Of a stretch of DNA of 64,000 nucleotides, positions 1 through 12,550 are shown in pieces; the stretch's first letter is position 1; every line of letters starts with the position of its first letter. Source of the DNA: Gymnogyps californianus. Its lineage: Eukaryota; Chordata; Aves; Accipitriformes; Cathartidae. The stretch spans positions 6,423,501-6,487,500 of the forward strand of contig NC_059476.1 of assembly GCF_018139145.2 (NCBI RefSeq), written 5' to 3'. Both the position numbers and the translations under genes were made by a program. Under the pieces are notes generated by a model. It worked only from the letters and a program-made list of their open reading frames with translations, ran no database searches and was not told the origin of the DNA.

Positions 1-721
1 TGTGTTCTTCCAGCAACGCTCATTTAGAGGGTACACAAACACTTCCACATGTTGATATTTTGAAATCTGGAGTTAATTACAGTAATTTCTATTCAAACAG
101 GCATACCAAGAGTAAAGCAAGAGGAGGCTGGATTTCTTGGTGTAGTGCCTGAAGATGTGCATTAATAAAGACATAAGGAGCCAACTTTTTTTTTATTATT
201 TTCCTCTTCAGATGTCCTTAGAATACTAAAGCAAGCACAGTTTGTAGGAAAATGCAATAACTTTTATTACACCAACTGGTACATCCAAAAGAAACAGACA
301 CACTCTTGGGCACATAACACTGAGGGTGGCAGCTGGAGACGAGGTATTTATTTGCCTAGCTGAGGCCGAGTAACCTCTGTCAAGGACAGCATGGATATCC
401 TCAGATATCCTCCCAGACACTGATCCCCCTCCTAACGGGAAGGGATCCCACAAGGGACAATAGCAGAGTCCTCTCACAAGGACATGGGGCAGTGTTCCTC
501 TACCTCTCTGTAAGAAACAGCAATGAAGCTCTTCCCACACTGCGTCCAGCTATGGGTATGTCCATCACAAGTCTTGTGGTGGGTTTTCATCATTTTTTAA
601 GCTACAGAAAGCCCAAGGTGAGTGAAGGCTGATGAATGAATTACCTATGGCTGTTTCTCCGCATCCCAATAAAGTAAAAAGTGCAATGGCAAAGAAATTG
701 CAGAAAGTATATGTTCAGGAG
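1..721. other. non-coding stretch, left edge
   Basis: No gene is recognised here. The longest open frame is about 104 codons on the minus strand (226-540), has no recognisable domain and looks like chance. A donor-like AAG/GTGAGT occurs at 615-623, but no convincing acceptor or open exon goes with it. The only structured piece is the possible transposon scrap at 251-330, listed separately. Confidence 0.6.
251..330. mobile_element. possible ancient amniote transposon scrap
   Basis: The run around AACTTTTATTACACCAACTG, followed by an AC-rich tail with ACAGACACACTC, resembles from memory an old dispersed amniote repeat with the core TAATATCTTTTATTGGACCAACTT, abundant in turtles and crocodilians. 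The match is degenerate, the family name is not recalled and the ends are guesses. It could equally be unique sequence. Confidence 0.3.
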
Positions 722-807
722 TAAAAAACCCACAAAAACAAAACCCCCAAACCCCACTCCTAAACCCACACAAACACAATAACAAAAACCAAAACAACAA
801 CCACCAT
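722..807. repeat. A/C-rich, G-free low-complexity tract
   Basis: This 86-base run has no G on the plus strand and is built from A-runs and C-runs. The minus strand therefore carries four G-runs of 3 to 5 bases (complements of 729-731, 744-748, 752-755 and 765-767), which makes a minus-strand G-quadruplex possible. The loops are uneven (12, 3 and 9 bases), so stability is uncertain. Confidence 0.75.
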
Positions 808-3331
808 GGGGTAGAATTTTGAATCTAAGTCCCCAAAAGTCCCACTGAGCTCTGAGGCATTAGGAAGAGATCTAGGACCAACAAACATGGTATTTTACTA
901 TTCAGAATATTCCCCTGACACTAGAAAGAAGAGATCTGAGGCAGCTCATAGCATTAGTGCCACTATGTTTTCACCAGGCACTTACTAGCTCTTTCATTGT
1001 ACACAAACTTGCTTGGGCTACTGCAGCTCTCAGTCATCAACTACTAATTAAAAATATTTACTTCACTTTCCAATCTCTTATTTAACATGCCACAGCAGAC
1101 CTCAGCCATATTCAATAGTCTCACTAGCCATTGCCAGCAAACACTGATTAAACGAAAGTGGTTTATCACACAGAAACAACACGCTTCAGGCTCTGATCTC
1201 TGCTGTGTACAGATGTCACTACGCATTCTGCTCCAAAATACTCTACCATAGAGGGGCAGGAGCAGATTACCTTTCAGAAAGGGGATGCAGCATCCCAGAG
1301 CAAGCATTGGAAAGCATCCGACTCCTCCTGAGTGTTCAAGGAATACAGAAGCAAGCAGGGATGTTCTCTTAACCTCCCAGTTTGTGGACGAGAGCAGGTT
1401 AGTGAGACATGTAGAAGAGGTAGCTTAGGACACAACTCTCTGCAATGGGACCTTACTCATGCACCCAACACAGAAGCCACAGAATAAGGCATAAATCTGC
1501 TGTCTGTATGTTGTTGGAGGGAACTTCACAATATCTTACGGGAAGAGATGGGCTGTCCGATCATCCCTGACACTAAAAACATTCCTGTGACTAAGGCATG
1601 CCTCCAAGGGTGGGTGCCCACAGGCAATCCATACATCAGCAATGATAGATAAATTGCTTGACATATAGCATATATTTCAGAAAGAATCTCTTCATAGGTA
1701 CATGTACCAATATGACCAAAGATTTGGGATTGCCAACGGTTTCTTTTCTAAGAATTTTTTTTTTCCATTTTATAACCAGAACACGTATTCTCCAACCAAA
1801 TCATACACCTCTTTGCCTATTTCTAAGAGATTGCCAAGCCCACTCATAAAAATATGTGCAACTCAGCACAATATTTCCTGGTTATATTAAATCTCAGACA
1901 AATCTGTCACCAACCTGAGCTCACAAGTTTCCAATATTGTCATCATACTCAGTGGAAACTAAGATTTTAAGCACACATTAAATAGTAACACACAGATATT
2001 ACATCTCAAGAACTTTAAACATCCACATACACACAGAACAGTTAAGGTTAAATTTACTCAAACCCTTGAAACCCTGGAAATGTGAAGCATTCACAGCCAC
2101 GTATTAACTTTACTCTAAGGAAAAAATATGCAGCGAAGCAAAAATAATTTAAAAGAAAATACTTAACTAGGGCTAGTTTTCCAAGTAGAAAATTAAAATT
2201 TCCACTGTTTTCCATTACTTAGAAGAGCTTCATTCATCATTGAGCAAGCTCAGGCTTTCACTTTAGCTTTTCCCCGTTTTGCTCTACAGCTTCTGATCTT
2301 ATCAGTTGCGAGTGCTGCAGACTTAAATCACGTTCAGTATCTGCTGACACCAGTACACATAATGAGCAAACCAAAAGTTAGAGGATAAGTCAGAATTTCT
2401 TGATTTGAAGAAAACAGAAACTCAGTGGATGTGGGGGATAGAAGTGTTAAGGTGAAGATTATGAGGAAAAGCAGCATGAGCTTATTTCTTCACAAGTCCG
2501 TAGAATTTATATAAAGAAAAAAGAAAATATTTCCTTTTTTCTGCTCATTTCTTACACAAGTCACAAGTATAACATTTAAAAATTAATAACTAGCTTATAA
2601 AATTTAATTCCCTTTAATTCAGAGGGAGAAAAGATGAAATCCTAAATGTAGCTTTCTATGCACACGCTGCACTGTGTAGCCAGAACCCAACAGCTCTTGC
2701 CCTACTACAATAAACTTTCCAGCTTGCATAAATATGGGTATAAGTTATCCCTGTGCTTCCTGCTTTTCCGAAGGAATCGGAAGCACTCAGTATGTATGTT
2801 TTAGTAGAACAAGAGACAGTATTACAAATTTTTTAAAAAGAAATCTGGCAAAGCCATATAGCTTTAGATGTAGATTAGTAGGTTATCTGGAGTTCTCCAG
2901 TGTGTGTCTGGGTCACAGGGAGTTCACTTTTTACTTAGACTAGACTTGGTTTAGTAAATATTTGCTATCAAGGGTAGTGTAAAGGTGTAGTGCTCTTACA
3001 ACAATTTTTGTGGCTATTTATTTAATGACACACCAAGATTGGCAGGTGTTTACTGATGGAACTATGTGGGTCAGTGCACCAATTTCTCCAGAAGGAACCA
3101 AGTCTGTGATTAACTAGAACTGATTTTGAAGCTAATTGTCCAGAGGACCTTCCACTGAACGTAGTAAAATTTTCATCTCCATAAAAAAAATCGCTGGCCA
3201 GTTGTCACATGTGTAGCTCATGTGCTTAACCCACGTATGGCTACTCCTCCAGGGCACAGTCAGTATCTCTGGAAGGCTTTTGTATTTAACAAATATGCCC
3301 TCTCACCCACTGCTATCTGATTCAATTTTCT

Positions 3332-3354
3332 TCTGTCTGTCTGCCTGCCTGCCT
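3332..3354. repeat. CTGT/CTGC tetranucleotide microsatellite
   Basis: Short imperfect tandem array: about three TCTG/TGTC-type units followed by three CTGC/CTGC-type units. It is too short to suggest function but could be polymorphic. Confidence 0.7.
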
Positions 3355-6300
3355 CTGGGACTTTTTAATTTTCCAAGATGTGGGTTTTGTCTTTCAGCAC
3401 ACTACCGCTCATCACAGAGAGCTACAGTCCATACCTTTGTGTGCAATAAACTTTTAGGGCTGAAGAGGAAAGGCATACAGCTCTCTCTGTGACATTTCAT
3501 TGCATCAGCTCTGCCAGACTTTAAACATCCAGAGTACTTAGCTCATATTCATAGAGTCCTTCCAGCTCATTAAGGGTCTGTGATTCCCTCATAACCCAGC
3601 AGAATGAATATGTGCTTTGAAAGATCCACTTTCCTCAGTTCTCTGCCAGGTAAGAACGGTTCGCAACAGCTTTCTCAGCTTTTCATGCAACTCCTCTGTT
3701 CTATTAAAGTCAAATATTGCTGCGAGCTGTGGTTCTAGGCTAAAAGCGCTTCCTCTCACTTCCACCATATACAGAGATATTTTTATATCAGTGGTAGTTT
3801 GAAAAAGATTAATTGGGAGAAAAAAAATGGCTTCTGAAAGGATTGTGTTCCCATCATATTTATTTGCTTCCAGTCTCGTTTGTAGCCTGCCTGAAATGAA
3901 AGTCACCTGCTGGCAGTACTATTTTGTTGTTAATGCTTGTTTCATTACTGGCTCTGTCAACACTTTCAGAATATTCAGGTTTCTTCCCCCGATGGAGGGC
4001 TCTGGTCCCCACTGGTGCAGACTGGTGTCCATCAGCCAGCTCACTAGCAGATCTTAACTCATGCCAGCAATTCTTTAATATCTATTTGTTCTTGCTCATG
4101 CCCGCAGCAGATACCTCCAAAGTTGTACTGTTTTGTTTCGTTTGTGTTAACTGATTCTCCTAAGCTCCTGTGGCGTATTCAAGAAAATAGTGTGCCACGT
4201 TTTCCTCTGACTTGCAGAAGGCAGGGAATGAAACAACTTGTTCTCACCAATTTTCTTTATTCTTACAGCAGTGACAAATTAACGCTGCTTGCTCTGGTGC
4301 AACCCTCTTCCGATCTGTCAGAGTTTGAAGGCAGTGAATCCCCATTTCTTCTGAAATAAATACAGATGCATGGGGCATATGCTCAGGGCTATCACCTTTG
4401 GCTTTCAGCAATGATAAACCTTTGGCAGATGCTCCTGTGGAAGCCACGTTGCTGCTGGCTCCACGGAGCTACCTGAGGTGAAAGCTGGCTTCTCAGACGT
4501 CTCCAGCCACAGTGGTTTGGAACATCGTGTCTTCTGTTCTGCTGCTTCAGACAGCTCCAGATTGCCATCAGAAATCTTTTTCACTGGCACAGATAACGAA
4601 CAATTTCTATTTGGAAAAGCAAAGCAGTGAGAAGTAGGTTTTGATTTTTGTCACATTTTGCACTAAAGCCAGATGGAACTTTTTTCCTAGAGATTAAACC
4701 AATTTTGATGAAACTTTTTTCATGAAGGTTTTCCAGATTCAGGAGGGAGTTTATAGGAAAGATGAAAGAAAAAGGTAAAATAATCTGACCCCAGAAAAGC
4801 CAAGACTATTGATGTCTGGTCAAACAGAATTTAACTGTTAACACACACAAAAACCTAAGTAGGAGCAAAACACCTACTTTGTTTTAAACCACAGCTTGCT
4901 AGTTTGTTATGTGCTGTAGGAAGCTGATATAACGAAGTTCACTGCAAAACCTTATGAAAGTGAAGGTAATATTTACTTTAATTGAAACTCAGTTATCACA
5001 CTCTTCTTGTGTTCATGTATTCACAAGCACCTAAATGAGTGCATCAAAATTGTCTGGCCAGTGTCACTGGTATGTGACACAGAGAGCAAGGTTTATCAAT
5101 ACATGCCGATCTTTTAAACCCGCTCTATTGTTTCTTCTGGAGCTCTTGCACATGAACGTTTCTGTTCACACTTTTATCTAGGCCAATTTTAACATTTCTC
5201 GTGTAAATCTCTGCAATGCCATGGTTTTCTCCATTAGTCAGGGCCAAATCATGACAAATGAGCAAGCCACATCTTCCTGTAACTGCTATAGAGAATTGAG
5301 AAACTCTGCTTTTTTCCTGATTTTAACAAAAGACCAAGTGTTCTGTGGCCATAAATCATTGCCAGAGTATCTTAGTCCTGCTTGTTTGCTTGGGATGAAG
5401 TTTCATAAAATTACATATATTTAAAAATGAATTCCTGCTTTTAAGGCACTGTCCTCTTCAGGAAAATTAAGGGTTTTTTCCCATTGTACGGTTGTACTAA
5501 TAATTTTTGAGTTCTCAAAACACATATAGTATTGTGGCATTTTTCTATCTAAACTGAGAGTCAATGCCATGTAAGTTTAAGCAATTCTCTCCCCTTCACA
5601 AAGTCCTCTGACCTCGAACACAGTGGGAACTCAAATCCTATATCAAAAAACCTGAGGCGCTCCAGTACGTTTGGTACCAGGAGACCCATCCTCTCACCTG
5701 CCGTGCATGCTCCCAGCTGCATCACCAAGTGCTCTACCAGCTTCCAGCCCACCGCAACCACCACTTGATCACTCAGATGAACAACTGAGGGTGTTCTCAC
5801 ACATCTTAGGATTGCAACTATGTTGGGTAAAGCAAATAGCAGCCATGACCTGTCCTCTGACACTAGTTGCTATGCAGCTTCGTTGGTCAGGCCCTGCACG
5901 ATTACTTCTTGCCCATTTTGACCAACAACAGTTTGGTTTGTGAAGATCCAGCGTTTAACTCTGACCCACTCTCGCAATCCACAGCTGTTTTTCCTACAGA
6001 ATGGGCCTTGATTGCTCTTTCTCTTGAGCTGGAAAGAGTGCTTGGCATTTCCAGCCTTTAGCAAGGCTGAGGTCTGAGATGGTCTTTTTATTTAAAAGTC
6101 CCCTAATGACAGTCATCAAGGGCTTTCAGTGTGACAATCGCTTTCTAACACTGAAAATTCAACTTAAATATATGGGATGTAGAAACATTTACCCAAATTG
6201 TCCTAGCTACTGAAGACCGAAGCTTGTCCAGTGGAAAGCAAACGCCTGTAATGGTCAGTGACCACCCTACCAGGGTTAGTGTTGCACTTGTGAAAGCTCC

Positions 6301-8207
6301 TGACAGCACCCCGGTTGAAAGGTGTGGGAAGTGGATGGCTCTTCCCCCAGCTGCCAGCACCAAGTCCTGCTGCTTCTTACTGGTCTTCCCCTGTGATGCT
6401 CAGAACAGCCTCTCTGAGTTTACAGGGTAAAACAGAAGGGAATGGGAAGAGAAGCTCTCACTATATTAACAAAGGACTGTGTTCATGAGAAGGCTCTCTC
6501 TCACAGATTTGCTGAGAGAAGCACCGCGCTGCTTTTTCATACTATGAGAAACCACAGCTTTTGATTAAAAAAGGGGTATCTGGACAGTCTTACACTCCTT
6601 CCCTACCCAACCTTCTGCTGTATGCCCATCCGAAGCCACACGGTGATTTAATCTGAGGATAGTCCTGAATACACCTGGGGAAATATGCAATTCTGCGTTC
6701 TCGTGACTCGCTAGTCACAAAATACACCTTAAGGACCCAATCTGGAGTCCTTATTTAAACAAAATACATCGTACCATCTTTATGCTTCAGATTTGGAAGC
6801 TTTATGTCCTAAAAACAGGTGTGCTAGGGTGGGAGTGAATTATTCAGCAATCCACATCTGTTTCAGACACTGGTGGCTCAGATCTGGCTCTACACTGAGC
6901 TGGCCTGGAGACTGCAAACAGGAGCTGTAGGTCAAGAAAATGAAACAATTCCACATCTAAGCATATGTTGAAGTTAAATGGTCATCTCAAAATCCTTTGC
7001 AGCTATTGCATTGAACTCAGATCCAGTAGAGCCATGCTTCAGAGGTTTCCTGAACTGGAGCCACATTTATATGAAAAACTCAGGAGTAAAAATGATCACC
7101 AGAAACATATAGCTTGTTTGCCAACAATCCTATTTAAATAGAAATAAGTTTAAAAGCAAAACCTCCTCCACATCCAAAATGTGGATATTATTATTTTAAT
7201 ATTCCAGATTCGGGAGAGATCTTCAGAAAAAAAAGTATTTAAAAATTTCCCACCTGTCATAAACTGCATATTTATTATTTTTTGCATTTTTTTTTCATTT
7301 TGTTTGGATATGGAATTGAAAAACCTAGCCTAAAAAATTTGGAAGGATTTACACTGTCATTGGCAGTGCAGGAAAACCAGTATTTTCATGACTGACCTTG
7401 AAATGGGAAAGCTGAGAGCTAACTCATTTAATTTTAACCCACATTTATTTCATCAGGTATGTCAAAATGGGGAGTTAATTTTTCTGATTGAGATTGAGAT
7501 GATCGAGAAAGCACCCCAGATAATCAGCAAATCAGACAGGTCTGTCAGGGAGAAACTCTGAGTTCCTCATATTAAACCAGACCAGGCATTTCTGAAGCCC
7601 AAGAGGAACACAGGCTGAACACTTGCAAAGGAGGATTTGCTATTTGGAATTGACTTGTCAATGACAAGGAGTATATTATTGTGAAAGAAAATCGATGCGG
7701 AGAGATGGCAGTGGAGCTGAAGAGTAAACAGTTGGTAAATGAATGCCTGTCTCCTTTGTGGTCTGATCCCAAAACCTCTTTGATGTTTTTTCCTAGGAAA
7801 TCAGACTGTGTTTATTCTTAATTTGAATCATGATTTCCTCAGGTGCCTACAGATATTAGAAGCATCCAGTCACCTTTGAATAAAAAACCTAACCTGAAAG
7901 TAAAACTACCAACAACGCACGTTATAGACAGTCAATCTGACTGGTAGATTCCTCACTAGGTTATAACAAATTTATGCCAATGAATTTTCATTGTAATGTT
8001 TTCCTATAAGGTGAGCAAAATTATGGTAGTGTTGCCCTCTGCGTTCAGCAGAAGCTATTAAAAATAACGTGGTCTTTTGCAAAGTCTCACAAATCATGCA
8101 TCGCTTTTGAGAAGATTAAAAACGCTCCTGATGCAGGAAACTGCTAGCTGTTAAATTAACACGGAGATGAGAGTGAAGTTTTAGGTATGAAAGAGGGCAG
8201 AGGGAAA

Positions 8208-8246
8208 AAAAAAGAAAACCCCCAAACCAAACAAAAAACCCCTACT
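8208..8246. repeat. A-rich / AC-rich low-complexity tract
   Basis: An A-run interrupted by a single G is followed by CCCCC, AAACC and CCCC blocks. It resembles the 722-807 tract in composition but is shorter and has only two long C-runs, so no quadruplex is proposed. It may be the decayed tail of an old retroelement, but nothing flanking it confirms that. Confidence 0.5.
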
Positions 8247-8998
8247 TGCAAACGTCAGCAGAGAGAGCTGGCTAATATCATCCAATGCCAAATTCAAAGC
8301 AGTAGTCCAAGCCAGAAACCTCCCTTGGCTTGTTCTAGCAGCGCTGCCTTGCCAAGCAATAATTAACAATGCTGGTTGTGCTCTGCACAAATATCATCAT
8401 CACAGGCTCCTGCGTGCCCTGAATGACCAAGCGCTCCCCGAGATGTTCAGCACGGCTCTGGGAGCTCATGCTGAAGCTTCACTGCACCTTGACAAACTCC
8501 AGCACCCTTGAGGTGTTGAGGGTGGCCTTTCATAAAACAGCTCAGAAACACAAACACATCCACATAACAGGTTCAATCTACAAAAGAGTGTTGTTGGTTT
8601 GTTTTCCTTTGGGGGAGACGGTGGTGTAATGTAATTGGCTTTCTTCCTCACTGTTGGTGAAAACTGATGCTGAAGTAAAGCCCAGAACATTTCAGTAACT
8701 ATAAAGGTGCAAGGTTATCAGTTGCTGCAGAACTGCCCTGACTGAACTGATTTTCGCAAATAAACAAAATAGAGTGAAGAAAACATTTTAATTCAGCTAG
8801 TAAAGCAAAAAGGGCTTTTACTGGAGGAGGTAGTATGATGTAGTGATTTTAATCCCATATTTAATATACTTCATTTATTCTACTGCCCCCATAAACTGTG
8901 ACAGACAAATCTGTGCACTGAGTCCAAGAGCTGCTTAAGGGAAACAGTCTAACTTTCAGAAGATCTGCCTTGTTGCCTTTCAAGTTGGTTTTTTGTTG

Positions 8999-9110
8999 TA
9001 TGAAGGCAGCATCTAGTTATACAAATACATAATAATAGAGTCACAGCAGCTTAGACAAAGCAAGAAATGGATATGCATATCCATAAAGCATGTGCATTTT
9101 GCAGCTGTGG
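8999..9110. repeat. direct repeat, left copy
   Basis: Begins TATGAAGGCAGCATCTAG and continues through imperfectly matching blocks (ATACAAA, CAGC-GCTTAGACA-AGCAAG, CATTTT-CAGCTGTG-AACT) shared with 9594-9700. The two copies start 595 bases apart in the same orientation. They are clearly related but diverged, with small indels and an inserted stretch here around 9070-9095. This copy lacks the clearest MIR-like portion. It is either an old tandem segmental duplication or two insertions of one repeat family. Confidence 0.7.
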
Positions 9111-9593
9111 AACTCATCTAACTTGTTACCTTTCAATTTTTGAGATTACTTAGTACAAATGTGTCCTGATCCACGACTGAGATTCTTAGGTTTTGGCACA
9201 ATACATCATCCTTCTTAGTGCTAATACAAGATGTCCTTTAGCTACCCATTCAGCTTCTCCTCCTCGTGAGGCAGCCCAGAATCTGGACAAAACCTTATGA
9301 TTGGTAATAATTAGCTCTGAGTTTCATGAAAAGTATGAGCAGCTAAAAGGATGACTACTGAGAACCTCTATTTCCTGAAATAGAAGGATGCACTTTGGCG
9401 TTTTATTAATGATTGTAATTCAGCTGAAAGACTCTGGCTTTATGACCTTATATTTTTTCTTTCCGTGGCAGAGATTCTATTTTGAATGACTCCAGAATAT
9501 CCAATCATGCATTTGGTTTTCTGTTTATAAAGCTCAACACCAAAAGAACATGGGAATCGTGATATATTGTTCTAGGTTCGGGAAAAGAATTGG

Positions 9594-9700
9594 TATGAAG
9601 GCAGCATCTAGATATACAAACATATAATAGTAGACACACAGCGGCTTAGACAGAGCAAGGATTTGATATTGCATTCCCATTTTCCAGCTGTGAAACTGAG
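9594..9700 (-). mobile_element. direct repeat, right copy, with MIR-like core
   Basis: Matches 8999-9110 from TATGAAGGCAGCATCTAG onward. Its right half, CATTCCCATTTTCCAGCTGT followed by GAAACTGAGGTATGG, resembles the reverse complement of the MIR CORE-SINE (CCCATTTTACAG-TGAGGAAACTGAGG), which places the element on the minus strand. Flanks of the two copies are dissimilar beyond about 110 bases. The MIR assignment is from memory of the consensus and is tentative; the pairwise repeat is directly visible. Confidence 0.5.
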
Positions 9701-12531
9701 GTATGGAAAAATTAAATTAAATTCCTCTAAAACAATTCAACCTCTGGGTGACAAGATCTTCCTTGGATGAAGACGTGTAATTTTTGATCACGTGCGTATG
9801 TTTAAGACACCTTTCTTTTCTACACACTAATGTAATTACTTTTAATAGATATCTGTGTCAGAAGTTGGAACTGATGGAAAAGACAGGGAGGATTTCAGGA
9901 TGTTGTTAATAATATTTGCACTAAGAAGTCAGACGCTCTAAGAAAAGAGTGCAAAGCATGTTCATCTGCCTTAGTAAATCCCATCACTGCCAAGCTTGAC
10001 TACCAGAGAGAAAAGATGAAGTACAGAACGAGTCAGAAATGGGATATAACTGACTGTGTAAGTCCTGAGTTGCTATGAAGTTTGTGAAAGATAGAAAGAT
10101 TTGGCAGCAGTTGACAGCAAGAAGAATTCATTTGCAACCTGAGCTTGCTAAACCTTGTTCTACCAACCAGAAGAACAAAATCGTCTTGCCACTATTTGCT
10201 TAAAACAAACCAACTCTGCTCCCGTGGTGAGGAGGAGTGAGAGATGGAAAGGGTGTGCTTTCTCAAAAGAAGATGCAATGGCACAGGGGAATGAGGGGGG
10301 AGAGGATCCTAATCCTGGAGCAGGGAGCAGCTGAGTCCGTGTCATTGGATTCAGCTCCAGTACCAGCTGTCTGGCCAAGAGCACTCGCATCCAGTAGAGG
10401 GCATGAAGGCATAAAGAAGACCAAATTGTAGAGGGTTTGTGAAAAAACATACTTTAAAGATTTGCCTAAAACTTTCAAAGAACTTATTTGGTTTCAAGTT
10501 AGGCTCCAGTATTCACGGAGATATCAGTACAGGATCGGGGACTTACTTTTAGGTGGGGCAATCTAAATTGGCTTGAAAAATCTGCTTAAATTGAAATGCT
10601 ATGTGGCTAGATTTAAAGTTAGATGAATTCAAGCTAAAACCAGAATTTACCTGAACATCGAAGACTCTGCATGTGACTTCCTTATAGACAGAAGGAAAGG
10701 GAGCCAAATTTGCACCAAAACCATAGAAAATTTATTTCTTTGAGAAAAAAAGCAGAAGTACAAATCACGGTGATTCCTTCAGAACAGAACACAGCTGCTC
10801 TGAACCTTGGTTCTGGCTCTCAAAAATTCGAGAGAGAAGTTGCAGAGATTTCAAAACCTATACAATTTCAGGTTCTAAATGTAAAACTGAGAACTGAGAG
10901 TTTGGCTCTGATGATTTCAAATCATGGGGTGGTTTAGAGAAAAATAAGACATCATGATTTGTGGAAAGTGATTTGAAGAAATCAGACCTACTCGTACACA
11001 TACTGCAGGCAAAGCTCTTGAAACAGCTTAGGTAATGTTTCCAAAACTAATCTGTAGGTAAGACTGCGAATCACATTTTTGGTAATCTAAGGAAAAGTGA
11101 TTAAATACTAAAACATGCTGCCACAAATGTCTGCTGGGATCATCTTTGAAACCAAGCCATTTATGTGTCTAAGCATGGATTTCAAAGTCTACATGGTATT
11201 TGAAAAAAACTGATGGGCAATTTTGGCTTCCATTTTTAAGAACCTAATAAAGCTAAACCTCTAATTCTACAGAACATCCCAAGATCTTTTTTATAAATAT
11301 ACTGTGATGAATAAAAAAAACCCTAAACTGAAAGATTTAAATGACTGCATTTATTATGAGAGATAAAAGTACATTCCTCAAAGGAATTCATTAATGTAGT
11401 AAAGTTACTATCGTACACTGAACTTTAATGGGTCTTTGAGCAAAGAAAGAACCTGATGTTTGGCACTGCTATGTATATTTTCATCTCTTCAAATAATAAT
11501 TTTTTTTACTGTTACAAAGGGGAAAAAAGATGGTCCTTTCATGTTATTTTCCTTCTGTAGTCATCAGGTTTTGAGCTATGTATATTTAAATGTTCATTAC
11601 CAGACAGATAAAGTTAACAGAAGTATAATATTTTTAGAAGTTTATGGAATGGCTGACAAATACCTGATGCTAGCTGGGAGTTCAGGGACTCTGTGTAGTG
11701 GTATCCTCCATCTATCTTCAGCAGAGTAAAATCAACACCAAGTCATCAACCCCATTGATTAGATCATCTTGATGTAGACCTGTGAGGAACTCCTTCATGA
11801 GAGAATGAAGGACTAGTTTATTCATCTGTGACTTTCAGTTTTTGGCACCTAATGCTAGCTCTAAAAGTGAATGTGACTATTGTAATAGAAGCATGCAGCT
11901 CCTGTGAACTGCAGTAAGGTAATTTCCAAACAGGTACATATGTGCCCTGACTGGCTATATGGGCTATCTTTGACTTGAGAGGACGTCAGATTGGGCTGTT
12001 AGTCAACAATTACCATCTGGAGGTATCTTCTGCACCCATTGACCTGAAGGATTGAGAAGCTCTTTTTCCAAGCCCTTGAGCCTGGCTGAACTGAGCTGTA
12101 GTTTAGCTCAACATACTGTCTGCCAACTGAGTCCTATCTTAAAACTAAGTCAATTTTCAGACATAATCATTTTGCCATGCCACCGACAGAAAGTGAGACA
12201 GTCCTATTCGGGCTTTCATAGACAGTTGTTTAGTTTGCATTATTCACCTTGCCCATCAGAATGTAGGAAACTGCTTCCAAAATAATCAGTCTGCCCTCTT
12301 TTCTATTATTGATCATAACTTTTGACACTACAGTATATTAAGCCAATGACATTTTGCCCTTGTTCAGTTTTCTTTTTGACACAAGAATGAGAATGATAGT
12401 CTGGCCATGAAGATTCAAAAGAGCTCACTCTCATTTGAGAAGGCAGCACAAAATCTACTCAGAGCACAAAAGGAAAATGATAATATTTAAGGGTTAGATT
12501 GTTCTTCTGACGACCTTGGCTACAGTAAGTT

Positions 12532-12550
12532 AGTACAGTTCAGCTGTACT
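12532..12550. repeat. short perfect inverted repeat
   Basis: AGTACAG, a 5-base spacer, then CTGTACT: a 7-bp perfect stem. It is compact enough to form a small hairpin but of a size expected by chance in a window this long. Confidence 0.5.

Larger units (their letters stand above)
808..8998. other. non-coding stretch, unannotated
   Basis: No gene or recognisable repeat was found apart from a short CTGT/CTGC microsatellite. Open frames of up to about 105 codons occur (3589-3906 minus, 5561-5863 minus), but none shows a familiar domain or a convincing exon structure. The segment around 5640-5900 is locally more GC-rich and its minus-strand frame reads smoothly, but a donor-like site cuts through it and no homology is recognised. 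The remainder is ordinary AT-rich sequence. Confidence 0.55.

Noticed and set aside
3589..3906. Minus-strand 105-codon frame that reads smoothly around EELHEKLRKLL
   Set aside because: No recognisable family, no flanking exons in frame, and frames of this length are expected by chance in 64 kb on six frames.
5561..5863. Minus-strand 100-codon frame with a hydrophobic, protein-like middle
   Set aside because: A donor-like CGGCAG/GTGAGA falls inside it, no homology is recognised, and the smooth reading may only reflect the local GC-rich composition. Possibly an unrecognised old repeat.
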